DNA of 27,232 nt from CAVSWN01 sp046728115 (lineage in GTDB: Bacteria > Acidobacteriota > Vicinamibacteria > Vicinamibacterales > CAVVIG01): NCBI GenBank assembly GCA_046728115.1, contig JBKPDW010000142.1, forward strand, positions 1 to 27,232. The letters are read 5' to 3'. This document shows, in pieces, positions 15,069 to 23,656 of this stretch. The notes beneath the pieces were generated by a model. The model searched no databases. It saw nothing but the letters and a program-made list of their open reading frames with translations, and had not been told where the DNA came from. The position numbers were made by a program, and so were the translations under genes. The number at the start of each line of letters is the position of its first letter. Position 1 is the first letter of the stretch.

Positions 15069-16721
15069 CTAGATGATCGGCACTTCCTCGTACTCGCCCC
15101 ACACCTCGCGGAGCGCGTCGCACATTTCGCCAATCGTCGCGTACGCGCGCACCGCGTCGAGAATCGGCGGCATCAGGTTGGCGGTCGTTCGTGCCGTGGC
15201 CCGCAGCGCGTCGAGCGAGCGCTTCACCTGGTCGGCATCGCGGTTTCGCTTCAGCACCTGCAGCTTCGCCATCTGCGTGTCGCTGGCTGACTCGTCAATG
15301 TACAGGATCTCGATCGGGGGCTCGTCGTCCTGCACGTAGTCGTTGACTCCCACGATGACCGTGTCTTTGCGCTCGACGGCCTGCTGGAAGCGGTATGCGC
15401 TCTCGGCAATCTCCTTCTGCGGGAATCCGCGCTCGATGGCCTCGACCATGCCGCCCATCGAATCGATGGTGTCGAAGTAGGCGCGCGCGCCGTCTTCCAT
15501 GTCTTTGGTGAGGCGCTCGACGAAATACGATCCGCCGAGGGGGTCGACCACGTTCGCCACGCCGCTCTCGTGGGCGATGATCTGCTGCGTTCGCAGCGCC
15601 AGCGTCGCGGCCTCGGCTGTCGGCAGCGCAAGGGCTTCGTCGAGCGAGTTGGTGTGCAGCGAATTGGTGCCGCCAAGGACGGCCGACAGCGCCTGCAGTG
15701 CGGTCCTCACCACGTTGTTGTACGGCTGCTGCGCGGTGAGCGAGACGCCGGCGGTCTGGCTGTGAAACCGCAGCTTCCAGGATCGCTCGCTCTTCGCGCC
15801 GAATCGGTCGCGCATCGCGCGTGCCCAGATCTGCCGCGCCGCGCGGTATTTCGCGATCTCCTCGAAGAAATCGCTGTGTGCGTTGAAGAAAAACGACATC
15901 CGCGGCACGAAATCGTCGACGTCCAGTCCGGAGTCGATGCCCCATTGCACGTATTCCAGACCGTCGCGGAGCGTGAATGCCAGCTCCTGCAATGCCGTCG
16001 CGCCCGCTTCACGGATGTGGTACCCGCTGACCGAGATCGTATTCCACCGCGGAACGCTCTTCGAGCAGAACGCAAAGATGTCGGCGATGATGCGCATCGA
16101 TGGCCGCGGCGGGAAGATGTACTCCTTCTGCGCGATGAACTCCTTGAGGATGTCGTTTTGAATGGTGCCGGACAGCGCCTGCCAGTCCGCGCCCTGTTTC
16201 TCGGCCACGACCAGATACATCGCGAGGATCATGGCAGCCGGCGAGTTGATCGTCATCGACGTCGTGATGTCGCGGAGCGCGATGCCGTCGAACAGCGCTT
16301 CCATGTCGGCCAGGGACGTCACGTTGACGCCGCACTTGCCGACTTCACCCAGCGAAAGCTCGTGATCGGGGTCGCGGCCCATCAGCGTCGGCAGGTCGAA
16401 GGCAACGCTCAGTCCGGTGCTGCCGGCCGCCAGCAGCGTCTTGTATCGCGTGTTGGTGTCCTCGGGCGTGCCAAAGCCCGCGAACTGCCGCATCGTCCAC
16501 AGCTTGCCGCCGTAACCGGTCGCGTGAATTCCGCGCGTGTACGGAAATTCGCCCGGACTGCCGACGTCACGAGCGTAATCGATGTCGCGCACGTCGTCGG
16601 GTGTGCACAAGCGCTCGACAGGTCGGCCCGAGATCGTCGTGAACGTGGCTTTGCGTTCCGGCGCCTTCGCGAGCGTCTCCCGCTCCCAGCGCTGCTTTGC
16701 GGTTTCGACCACCGTTTTCAT
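15069..16721 (-). CDS. mcmA1: Methylmalonyl-CoA mutase, catalytic subunit
   Basis: A 550-residue TIM-barrel catalytic subunit of the adenosylcobalamin-dependent mutase. It includes YTRGIHATGYGGKLWTMRQ (61-79, with Tyr61 the substrate-gating tyrosine), STGLSVAFDLPTLMG (101-115), TIQNDILKEF (186-195), SGYHIREAGA (232-241, with His235 the proton-relay histidine), and SQTAGVSLTAQQPYNN plus GGTNSLHTNSLDEA in the barrel end. Typical single-chain mutases have a fused B12 domain; here it is on mcmA2, 6 bp downstream. Substrate as methylmalonyl-CoA is likely, but isobutyryl-CoA-type mutases (IcmA/HcmA) share this split form, so specificity is an inference. A perfect TATAAT lies 8 nt before the ATG. 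Confidence 0.93.
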   Translation of the reverse strand: MKTVVETAKQRWERETLAKAPERKATFTTISGRPVERLCTPDDVRDIDYARDVGSPGEFPYTRGIHATGYGGKLWTMRQFAGFGTPEDTNTRYKTLLAAGSTGLSVAFDLPTLMGRDPDHELSLGEVGKCGVNVTSLADMEALFDGIALRDITTSMTINSPAAMILAMYLVVAEKQGADWQALSGTIQNDILKEFIAQKEYIFPPRPSMRIIADIFAFCSKSVPRWNTISVSGYHIREAGATALQELAFTLRDGLEYVQWGIDSGLDVDDFVPRMSFFFNAHSDFFEEIAKYRAARQIWARAMRDRFGAKSERSWKLRFHSQTAGVSLTAQQPYNNVVRTALQALSAVLGGTNSLHTNSLDEALALPTAEAATLALRTQQIIAHESGVANVVDPLGGSYFVERLTKDMEDGARAYFDTIDSMGGMVEAIERGFPQKEIAESAYRFQQAVERKDTVIVGVNDYVQDDEPPIEILYIDESASDTQMAKLQVLKRNRDADQVKRSLDALRATARTTANLMPPILDAVRAYATIGEMCDALREVWGEYEEVPII

Positions 16722-16729
16722 GCTTTTTC

Positions 16730-16735
16730 ATTATA
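16730..16735 (-). promoter_or_regulatory. Candidate -10 box TATAAT just before mcmA1
   Basis: The minus strand reads TCCGATATAATGAAAAAGC directly before the ATG at 16721. The TATAAT is perfect and ends 8 nt before the start codon, so the expected transcript would begin at or within a few bases of the ATG. There is no Shine-Dalgarno sequence and no clear -35 in the 151-bp divergent gap. An ATG overlapping this box (16731) opens a different frame and is not a start for mcmA1. Confidence 0.45.
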
Positions 16736-16872
16736 TCGGAGCCTCGAAGACGGACCCTCCGCGGCGCCTTCGCAGGTATTCCGCTACGTGTGTGCGCACT
16801 GCTCCCTGTTCGATCGGATGCCGTTCGGCATTGACTTCGCAAAAGACCTGACGGTAGGCTGACCGACGTGTC

Positions 16873-18165
16873 ATGAGTACTCGCGTCGAACTGCCGATCC
16901 AGCGCGGCACCGATTTTCCTGGGCAGGGCGCGACCTTCAACGCGATGCTGCAGGAGTTCAACGTCGCCGCGCGGTTCCTCAACCTCGATCCCGGCATCTG
17001 GCAAATCCTCACACACCCCAAACGTCAAATCGTGGTCTCATGCCCGGTGCAGATGGACAGCGGCGATATCCAGGTGTTCACCGGGTTTCGCGTGCAGTAC
17101 AACATCACGCTCGGGCCGGCCAAGGGCGGCATTCGGTACCATCCGGAGGTCAACCTCGACGAGGTGACGGCGCTCGCGGCGTGGATGACGTGGAAGTGCG
17201 CGGTCGCCCACATCCCGTTCGGCGGCGGCAAGGGCGGCGTCATCTGCGATCCGACGAAGATGTCGAAGCGCGAAATCGAAGCGCTAACGCGCCGCTACGT
17301 CGCGGAAATCGTGGATGCGATTGGGCCCGAGAAAGACGTGCCCGCGCCGGACGTCAACACCAACGACCAGATCATGGCGTGGGTGATGGACACCTATTCC
17401 ATGCATGTGGGCCATACGACGACATCGGTCGTCACCGGCAAACCCGTCGAGCTCGGCGGGTCGTTGGGCCGACGCGAGGCGACGGGTCGGGGCGTCATGA
17501 TCGCCACGCGCGAGGCCGCCCGTCACGTCGGAATCGACCTGACGAAGGCCACGGTCGCTGTACAGGGTTTCGGCAACGTTGGTTCAGTCTCGGCTCAACT
17601 GCTGGCCCGGCAGGGCGCACGGATCGTCGCGGTGACCGACTGGAAGGGCGGAGTCCACAACGACGCCGGCATCGACGTCGAAAAGCTGATTGCCCACGTT
17701 CAGCAGCACCGGACCGTCGACGGTTTCAGCGGCGGCGAACGCATGGACAACGCCGCGCTGTTCGGACTGGGCGTCGACATCCTCATTCCAGCCGCGCTCG
17801 AAAATCAGATCACGACAGCGAACGCGAACCGCATCAAGGCCCGCATCATCATCGAGGGTGCGAACGGACCGACGACGCCCGATGCGCATCGGAGCCTCCA
17901 CGAGCGCGGCGTGTTCATCGTGCCCGACATCCTCGCCAACAGCAGCGGCGTGACCACCTCGTATTTCGAATGGGTGCAGGATCGCTACGGCTACTTCTGG
18001 AGCGAGGACGAAGTGAATCAGCGCCTCGAGCTCAAGATGTGCGAGGCCTTCCAGGCGGTCCTCCAGACCTCCATCAAATACAACGTCGACATGCGAACCG
18101 CCGCCTACATTGTCGCCATCAATCGCGTGGCGACCGTCACCCGTATGCGCGGAATGTATGCGTGA
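16873..18165 (+). CDS. Glutamate dehydrogenase (Glu/Leu/Phe/Val family), probably catabolic type
   Basis: A 430-residue hexameric-type dehydrogenase that interconverts glutamate and 2-oxoglutarate plus ammonium. Substrate-side motifs are GPAKGGIRYHPEVNLDEV (81-98), WKCAVAHIPFGGGKGGV (107-123, with catalytic Lys120) and PAPDVNT (157-163). The dinucleotide fold carries VQGFGNVGSVSAQLL (230-244) and ends its second strand with VTDWKGG, where an Asp at the strand end is compatible with NAD use. It is most like RocG/GudB-type enzymes, unlike the second gene at 21215-22609. ATG 16873 has only a weak SD. It is divergent from mcmA1 (151-bp gap) and ends 12 bp from the converging 970-residue protein gene. 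Confidence 0.93.
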   Translation: MSTRVELPIQRGTDFPGQGATFNAMLQEFNVAARFLNLDPGIWQILTHPKRQIVVSCPVQMDSGDIQVFTGFRVQYNITLGPAKGGIRYHPEVNLDEVTALAAWMTWKCAVAHIPFGGGKGGVICDPTKMSKREIEALTRRYVAEIVDAIGPEKDVPAPDVNTNDQIMAWVMDTYSMHVGHTTTSVVTGKPVELGGSLGRREATGRGVMIATREAARHVGIDLTKATVAVQGFGNVGSVSAQLLARQGARIVAVTDWKGGVHNDAGIDVEKLIAHVQQHRTVDGFSGGERMDNAALFGLGVDILIPAALENQITTANANRIKARIIIEGANGPTTPDAHRSLHERGVFIVPDILANSSGVTTSYFEWVQDRYGYFWSEDEVNQRLELKMCEAFQAVLQTSIKYNVDMRTAAYIVAINRVATVTRMRGMYA

Positions 18166-18177
18166 AAGGCGGGGAGG

Positions 18178-21090
18178 CTAGTCCCTGACACCCGGCTTCA
18201 GCATGATTCCGCTGTGCACCCGGCCGTTGATCGCGATCACGATTGGCTCGTCGAAGCGCAGATGGCGCACGAATTCGCTCTCCTCGGATGCCGGCTGTGC
18301 GGCGAGCCATTCCCAATCGACGAAGCCGTCGTGCACGTCCGGATTGACGGTGAAGTAGCCGATATCTCCGGCAGCGAGATTCTGGAAAAAGTGGCTGCCC
18401 TGCGATGGCGTCACGCGAAAATCCTCGAAACCGGCTTCGACGATGACGCGAGCCCCGGCGATCTGATCCCACGTGACCGGGATCCCCAGCAGTGGATCCG
18501 CTGAGCCCCACCGGCCGACGCCGATCAGCGCGTACGGATGGCGCCGCGTCATCAGGTCTCTGTTCAACTGCGCGACGGCTTTTCCGATCTCCCGCGTTTT
18601 GAAGCGGTCGAATCGGTTCACGTCCACGACGACCACGTCCCGAACGTTTTCGATCGTGCCGTGACCGAGCGCGCGCTCGCTCGCGCAGATCACGCCGCTG
18701 CGCTCGACGCGTGGAAGATCGGGTTCCGCCACATGGCGCACGCGACCGAGCGGGCGCAGTTGGACAATCCCGAACTCTGGCACCGCGTCCCGTGGAAGAT
18801 GAACGGCGAACTCGAGTTCAACCGGCGCATTGGTCCCACCGACCGCCATCCGCAGCAGCGCGTCGATGAGAGGTGCCAGCGGAAACAGGTTATGTTTCAG
18901 CACGGGCGCGAACGTGACGAGACGGACACCCGGCCGTGAGATGCCGTCGTACACAACGTCGTTTTCAGGCGAATAGGTCGAGCCTACCAACGCCAGCGTT
19001 TCGTCGCGTTCGGCGTCAGCCAGGTCGAATCGCGCAGGCACCAGCGGCGTGGCGCTGTCGCCGCCGAGTTCGAGCGCGTAGAACTCGCGTTGCGCGTTGG
19101 CCAGGGTGTCCGCCACCGAAGAAAACTGGACGATGTGCCGGGGGTATCGCGGGCAGAAGCGGAAGCAGGCGCCGCCGCTCACGACGGTCTCCCCAAGTCC
19201 GAGCGCGACCGCGGCCACACCATCCTCCGACCGCATCGGCGGCAACGGGTAGAAGTTGTGCGAGCGCGTCACCCCTGCGATGTCCGGATAGAAGCGCCTG
19301 CCGTGGGCTCCGCCGACGATGCGCTGGAGGACAACGGCCATCTTTTCCTCTTCGAGGCGATACGGGCCGCTGGCCAAATACTGTTTGGCCGCGTGGCTGA
19401 ACGTGGAGGCGTACACACGCTTGATCGCCGTCAGGAGCTGGCGGAGACGGACATCTTCCCGCTCGTGATCGTTCGACAGCATGAAGGTGCTGTAGATGCC
19501 GGCAAAAGGCTGATAGTGCGAGTCCTCGAGAAGGCTTGACGAACGGACTGCCAGCGGATGGTGCGTCGCCCGCACGAACGACGCGAGATCGCGCTCCGCG
19601 GACGGTGGCAAATCCGCTGACACGAACCGGGCTGCGATCTCCTCGTCATCGCCGCTCTCGAGCGCGACCTCGCGAAAATTGTTCGCATCGACGAACTCAT
19701 CGAATACGTCCGTGGCGACCACCACCGCCTGCGGTACGTTCACGCGGATGTTCGTGAACTGCTCCGCGATCCCCGAGTGGCTGATGAGCACATCGACAAA
19801 CGCCAGACCCCGGGCCTTCCCGCCCAGCGATCCGCTCCCGATGCGCGACAAGGTCGCCGGCGGATCGAGCGAATCTCGATCGAAATCGACGATGATGCCC
19901 CGGCTCGTCTCGCGACGATATTCGTGAATCGCGTGCACCAGCTCGTGACGCAGGTGCTCGACCGTTGGAAAATCCGACACTTTGCGCGGCCGGAGCCGGT
20001 GCGCCAGCGCGAACTCGGTTCTCGCCTTGAACCAGTTCGAGAAGTGGTTGCGCTGGCCGTGATAGGCGAGGCTCTCGCCGGGAACCGTCGCCAGACGGTC
20101 TTCGAGCTCGCGCAGATCGTGCGCGCGCGCCACCTCGCGCCCATCAGGTGTACGGAATACGAAATCGCCGAATCCGAGCTGCTCGACCATGAAGCGGCGG
20201 AGCTGCTGCAGCAGGTTCGGCGAGCCCTTCAACAGAAACGATGCGCCGGCTTCACGCGCGCGCCATTGATTCTCGGCGCGGCTGGACTCGAGCATGATCG
20301 GCACGTCGGGATGCCGCTCGCGGACCTGGCGCGCCAGGTCGATGCCGGCGTCGAGCTCGACTTGACCGCCTCGCGGGAACTCGATGTCGGAAATGATGCC
20401 GAGGATGTTCTCTTCGTAGTCGATGTAGTAGCGCCACGCCTCCTCGTATGACGTGCACAGCAGGATCTTCGGCTGGGCCTGAAGCCGCATCAACCTGTGC
20501 GACAGATTCACGCTCTCGGGCACGAGCCGCTGTGCGTGGTGCATCAGCTCCGCGTAGATCATCGGGAGAAACGACGAGTAATAGCGGACGTTGTCCTCGA
20601 TGACCAGGATGGCCTGGACGCCGAGCGCTGTCGTCGCGTGCGCAACGTTGCGGCGATCCTCGAGGTATTTGACGATCGCCGGAACGAGGCGGACATCACC
20701 TTGCCAGAGGAACACGCGCTCGATGGGAGAGTCGGTCCCGTTGAACTGCGCGACTTCCCGCATGTCGTATGCGAGCGCCACGACCGGCGTCTCGATGCCG
20801 GCGTCGCGCATGCGTCGGGCCAGCGCGGTCGCCGAGACGTCTCCGAGACCGGCCGAGGCGATTATCAGGTTGAAGCGGGACGAGTCACCGGCGAGCACCA
20901 GCGCTTCGTCGACATCGGACACGTGGGTGATACCGGGCGTGTACCGAACGTTGAGCTCGAGGAACTCCTTGAGGATCACCTCGTCGAGCTCTCCGTCCTC
21001 CGCGAGGATGAACGAATCGTACATGCTCGAGACGAGCAGGATGTTGTGGACCCGAAATCGCGAGAGATCCGAGAAGCGCGCTGAGCGCAT
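18178..21090 (-). CDS. REC-REC-PEP/pyruvate-binding (PPDK N-terminal-like) protein, no visible His domain
   Basis: Protein of 970 residues, soluble. Residues 14-145 fold like a receiver domain but lack the acceptor Asp: the strand that should carry it reads FNLIIASAG. Residues 158-305 look like an intact receiver: Glu165-Asp166, Asp235 (GIISDIEF), Ser269/270, Lys288. Residues about 415-780 resemble the ATP-grasp PEP/pyruvate-binding domain of PEP synthase and PPDK: GSGSLGGKARGLAF (418-431), LAVRSSSLLEDS (513-524), MAVVLQRIVGG (584-594), GLGETVVSGG (631-640), and the closing IVQLRPL (775-781). The remaining about 190 residues do not contain the phospho-histidine GGxxSHA motif nor a PEP-binding barrel. 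Proteins with this architecture exist in other phyla, usually named PEP synthase; I know no tested function. It could be an ATP-dependent regulatory phosphotransferase. It follows gdhA, separated by the heptamer array. Confidence 0.85.
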   Translation of the reverse strand: MRSARFSDLSRFRVHNILLVSSMYDSFILAEDGELDEVILKEFLELNVRYTPGITHVSDVDEALVLAGDSSRFNLIIASAGLGDVSATALARRMRDAGIETPVVALAYDMREVAQFNGTDSPIERVFLWQGDVRLVPAIVKYLEDRRNVAHATTALGVQAILVIEDNVRYYSSFLPMIYAELMHHAQRLVPESVNLSHRLMRLQAQPKILLCTSYEEAWRYYIDYEENILGIISDIEFPRGGQVELDAGIDLARQVRERHPDVPIMLESSRAENQWRAREAGASFLLKGSPNLLQQLRRFMVEQLGFGDFVFRTPDGREVARAHDLRELEDRLATVPGESLAYHGQRNHFSNWFKARTEFALAHRLRPRKVSDFPTVEHLRHELVHAIHEYRRETSRGIIVDFDRDSLDPPATLSRIGSGSLGGKARGLAFVDVLISHSGIAEQFTNIRVNVPQAVVVATDVFDEFVDANNFREVALESGDDEEIAARFVSADLPPSAERDLASFVRATHHPLAVRSSSLLEDSHYQPFAGIYSTFMLSNDHEREDVRLRQLLTAIKRVYASTFSHAAKQYLASGPYRLEEEKMAVVLQRIVGGAHGRRFYPDIAGVTRSHNFYPLPPMRSEDGVAAVALGLGETVVSGGACFRFCPRYPRHIVQFSSVADTLANAQREFYALELGGDSATPLVPARFDLADAERDETLALVGSTYSPENDVVYDGISRPGVRLVTFAPVLKHNLFPLAPLIDALLRMAVGGTNAPVELEFAVHLPRDAVPEFGIVQLRPLGRVRHVAEPDLPRVERSGVICASERALGHGTIENVRDVVVVDVNRFDRFKTREIGKAVAQLNRDLMTRRHPYALIGVGRWGSADPLLGIPVTWDQIAGARVIVEAGFEDFRVTPSQGSHFFQNLAAGDIGYFTVNPDVHDGFVDWEWLAAQPASEESEFVRHLRFDEPIVIAINGRVHSGIMLKPGVRD

Positions 21091-21104
21091 TGCAGACAGT
21101 CAAA

Positions 21105-21206
21105 AAGTCAGAAGTCAGAAGTCAGAAGTCAGAAGTTAAAGCTTGAAGTCGAAAGTCGACCCTTCGACCTCTACCTTCAGACTTCTGACTTCTGACTTCA
21201 GACTTG
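21105..21206. repeat. Inverted array of heptamer units between gdhA and the 970-residue protein gene
   Basis: The left arm is four exact tandem AGTCAGA units (21106-21133) followed by decayed ones. The right arm (21164-21205) is six 7-nt units, mostly CTGACTT or CAGACTT, which are the reverse complement. The apex is GTCGA-CCCT-TCGAC, a perfect 5-bp stem with a 4-nt loop. The whole can fold as a long, partly imperfect hairpin. It lies just upstream of the ATG at 21090 and 8 bp after the gdhA stop, so it could end gdhA transcripts or limit read-through. Confidence 0.85.
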
Positions 21207-21214
21207 CACAGTTT

Positions 21215-22609
21215 TTACACCAATCCCTGATCCATCATCGCGTCGGCGACCTTCAGGAAGCCGGCGATGTTGGCGCCATTGACGTAGTTGCCGGGGGTGC
21301 CGAACGCTTCGGCGGTCTCGCGGCAGTTCTGGTGTATCGCCTTCATGATCGCGCGGAGACGCTCGTCGACTTCCTCGCGCGTCCAGGACAACCGCATGCT
21401 GTTCTGCTGCATCTCCAGCCCGGATGTCGCCACGCCGCCGGCGTTCGCGGCTTTGCCGGGACCGTAGAGAATCGTTGCGTCGATGAACTGGCGGACTCCA
21501 TCGAGCGCGGTCGGCATGTTGGCGCCTTCCGATACCACGTACACGCCGTTGCTCAGAAGATTGCGCGCGTCGACGCCGCTGATTTCATTCTGCGTCGCGC
21601 TTGGAAACGCACACTGCGCCGGATGGTTCCACATCGGGTTCGATTCGAGCCGAGGGTCGGTGGCCGTGTAGATGGCCCCCTTGAAGCGATCGGCATATTC
21701 GCGGATCCGGCCGCGGCGGACGTTCTTCAGCTCCATCACGAACTGCAGCTTTTCCGCCGTGATACCCGCTTCGTCGTAGATGTAGCCGTCGGAGTCCGAG
21801 AGCGTGACGCTCTTCGCACCAAGCTGCAGGAGCTTTTCGACGGTGTATTGCGCCACGTTGCCGCTGCCGGACACCAGGCAGGTCTTGCCTTCGAGCGTCT
21901 CGTTGCGCGTGGCGAGCATTTCGCTCGCGAAATACACGGCGCCGTAGCCGGTTGCTTCCGGGCGGATCAGCGACCCGCCCCACGTCAGTCCCTTGCCGGT
22001 CAGCACCCCTGTGAACTCGTTGCGCAGACGCTTGTACTGGCCGAACAGAAATCCGATTTCCCGGCCGCCGACGCCGATGTCGCCCGCGGGTACGTCGGTA
22101 TTCGGCCCGATATGCCGCGACAGCTCGGTCATGAAGCTCTGGCAGAACCGCATCACCTCGTTGTCGCTCTTCCCCTTCGGATCGAAATCCGACCCACCCT
22201 TTGCGCCGCCCATCGGCAGCGTCGTCAGGGAGTTCTTGAGGACCTGCTCGAAGGCGAGGAACTTCAGGATGCCAAGGTTGACCGACGGATGGAATCGGAG
22301 CCCGCCTTTGTACGGCCCGATCGCGCTGCTCATCTCGACGCGGAAACCGCGATTGATCTGCACCTGCCCGTGATCGTCCTGCCACGGCACGCGAAACATC
22401 ACGACGCGCTCGGGCTCGACCATGCGCTCGATGATCCGCGCGCTGCGATACTCGGGCCGGCGCGCAAGGACCAGGTCCAGTGATTCAACGACTTCCTGCA
22501 CGGCCTGATGGAACTCGGGTTCCATGGGATTCTTGGCCCGCAGCTCGGCCATCAGGTCTCGAACGAATGCGGACCGCGTCGAAGAGAAATCCGTTGCCAC
22601 GTTGAGCAT
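21215..22609 (-). CDS. gdhA: Glutamate dehydrogenase, E. coli GdhA type (probably NADP-linked)
   Basis: A 464-residue enzyme assimilating ammonium onto 2-oxoglutarate. Motifs: INRGFRVEMSSAIGPYKGG (85-103), LPMGGAKGGSDFDP (131-144, with catalytic Lys137), PAGDIGVGGREIGF (174-187), GSGNVAQYTVEKL (248-260) and SDSDGYIYDE, which resembles the SDSSG segment of NADP-specific GdhA. ATG 22609 is chosen since the long upstream in-frame extension is only the pit gene read in another frame. It lies 50 bp downstream of pit on the same strand. It differs clearly in length and motif spelling from the gene at 16873-18165, so the pair is two subfamilies rather than a recent duplication. Confidence 0.95.
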   Translation of the reverse strand: MLNVATDFSSTRSAFVRDLMAELRAKNPMEPEFHQAVQEVVESLDLVLARRPEYRSARIIERMVEPERVVMFRVPWQDDHGQVQINRGFRVEMSSAIGPYKGGLRFHPSVNLGILKFLAFEQVLKNSLTTLPMGGAKGGSDFDPKGKSDNEVMRFCQSFMTELSRHIGPNTDVPAGDIGVGGREIGFLFGQYKRLRNEFTGVLTGKGLTWGGSLIRPEATGYGAVYFASEMLATRNETLEGKTCLVSGSGNVAQYTVEKLLQLGAKSVTLSDSDGYIYDEAGITAEKLQFVMELKNVRRGRIREYADRFKGAIYTATDPRLESNPMWNHPAQCAFPSATQNEISGVDARNLLSNGVYVVSEGANMPTALDGVRQFIDATILYGPGKAANAGGVATSGLEMQQNSMRLSWTREEVDERLRAIMKAIHQNCRETAEAFGTPGNYVNGANIAGFLKVADAMMDQGLV

Positions 22610-22659
22610 TATGTGGCGTTTCCGGGAGGGTTGTCGCGCGAGCGGGCCATTCGAGCTCG

Positions 22660-23649
22660 CTATCGCAGTCCGGCCAGGCGCAAGAGTGTATAAGTGGCGG
22701 CCGCGATTGAAAAGGCGGCGGGTATCGTCAGGACCCACGCCCACACGATCTGACCTGCGATGCCCCACCGGACCGCGGACAGCCGCCGCGTCGCGCCCAC
22801 TCCCACGATGGCGCCGGTGATCGCGTGCGTCGTGCTGACGGGGACACCCGTCTGCGTCGCGATCAGGATCGAGAGTGCGGCGCTCGTTTCGGCCGCAAAC
22901 CCGCCAACCGGTTGAAGCTTCGTGATCTTCGAGCCCATCGTATGGATGATTCGCCACCCGCCCGCAAGCGTACCGAGCCCGATCGCACTGTGCGCGATGA
23001 GCACGACCCAGAATGGAATGTAGAACGTTTGAATATAGCCCGCCGCGAACAGCACGCCCGCGATGATGCCCATCGTCTTCTGCGCATCGTTCGCGCCGTG
23101 ATTGAGGCTGAAGAATGCCGCCGACACGAGCTGGAGCCGCCGGAACCAGCGATCGACGCGCGACGGCGGCGTCCATCGAAACATCCAGTTGATCGCCACC
23201 ATCAATCCGAAGCCGAGCGTCAGGCCGATGAGCGGCGACAGGAAAATGAACACCATCGTCTTCGTCCAACCGCCAGGGATGATGGCGGCAAAGCCGGCTT
23301 TGGCCACGGCCGCGCCGGCGTACCCGCCGACGAGTGCGTGTGACGAGCTCGTCGGGAGACCGAAGTACCACGTGATGAGATCCCAGATGATCGCGCCCGC
23401 CAGGCCTCCGAAAATGACTGCGAAGGTCACGATCTTGATGTCGATCATGCCGGAACCGACCGTACTGGCGACGGCTGTACCGAACGTGAACGCAGCGACG
23501 AAATTGAAAAAGGCGGCCCAGACGACGGCCTTGCCCGGGGACAGGACGCGCGTGGAAACGACGGTGGCGATCGAATTGGCGGCGTCGTGAAAACCGTTGA
23601 TGTAGTCGAAGAACAGCGCGACCACGATGAGCGTGGCGACAACCAGCAT
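22660..23649 (-). CDS. pit: Low-affinity inorganic phosphate transporter (PiT family)
   Basis: A 329-residue polytopic inner-membrane protein with about ten hydrophobic segments. Both inverted-repeat signatures of PiT are present: NGFHDAANSIATV (18-30) and NHGANDAQKTMG (183-194), followed by PTSSSHALVGG (99-109) and PVSTTHAITGAIVG in the matching halves. It moves metal-phosphate in symport with protons. Length is shorter than E. coli PitA (499) but normal for the short DUF47-linked PiT group. The ATG at 23649 lies 7 bp after the DUF47 stop, so the two genes form one unit, and gdhA follows 50 bp later. Confidence 0.95.
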   Translation of the reverse strand: MLVVATLIVVALFFDYINGFHDAANSIATVVSTRVLSPGKAVVWAAFFNFVAAFTFGTAVASTVGSGMIDIKIVTFAVIFGGLAGAIIWDLITWYFGLPTSSSHALVGGYAGAAVAKAGFAAIIPGGWTKTMVFIFLSPLIGLTLGFGLMVAINWMFRWTPPSRVDRWFRRLQLVSAAFFSLNHGANDAQKTMGIIAGVLFAAGYIQTFYIPFWVVLIAHSAIGLGTLAGGWRIIHTMGSKITKLQPVGGFAAETSAALSILIATQTGVPVSTTHAITGAIVGVGATRRLSAVRWGIAGQIVWAWVLTIPAAFSIAAATYTLLRLAGLR

Positions 23650-23656
23650 CGAGACG

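Noticed and set aside
15570..16862. A 430-codon open frame antisense to mcmA1
   Set aside because: It is a complement-frame shadow of a strongly conserved enzyme, with no domain signature.
16722..16872. Cobalamin riboswitch before the mutase operon
   Set aside because: The 151-bp gap is too short for a full cobalamin riboswitch plus leader, and no B12-box-like sequence was seen on the minus strand.
21143..22483. A 446-codon open frame antisense to gdhA, beginning in the heptamer array
   Set aside because: The first residues are translated repeat units and the rest is the reverse frame of a conserved dehydrogenase.
22610..23371. N-terminal extension of gdhA over the pit gene
   Set aside because: The extension is pit sequence read out of frame. 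The family N-terminus starts at the ATG at 22609.
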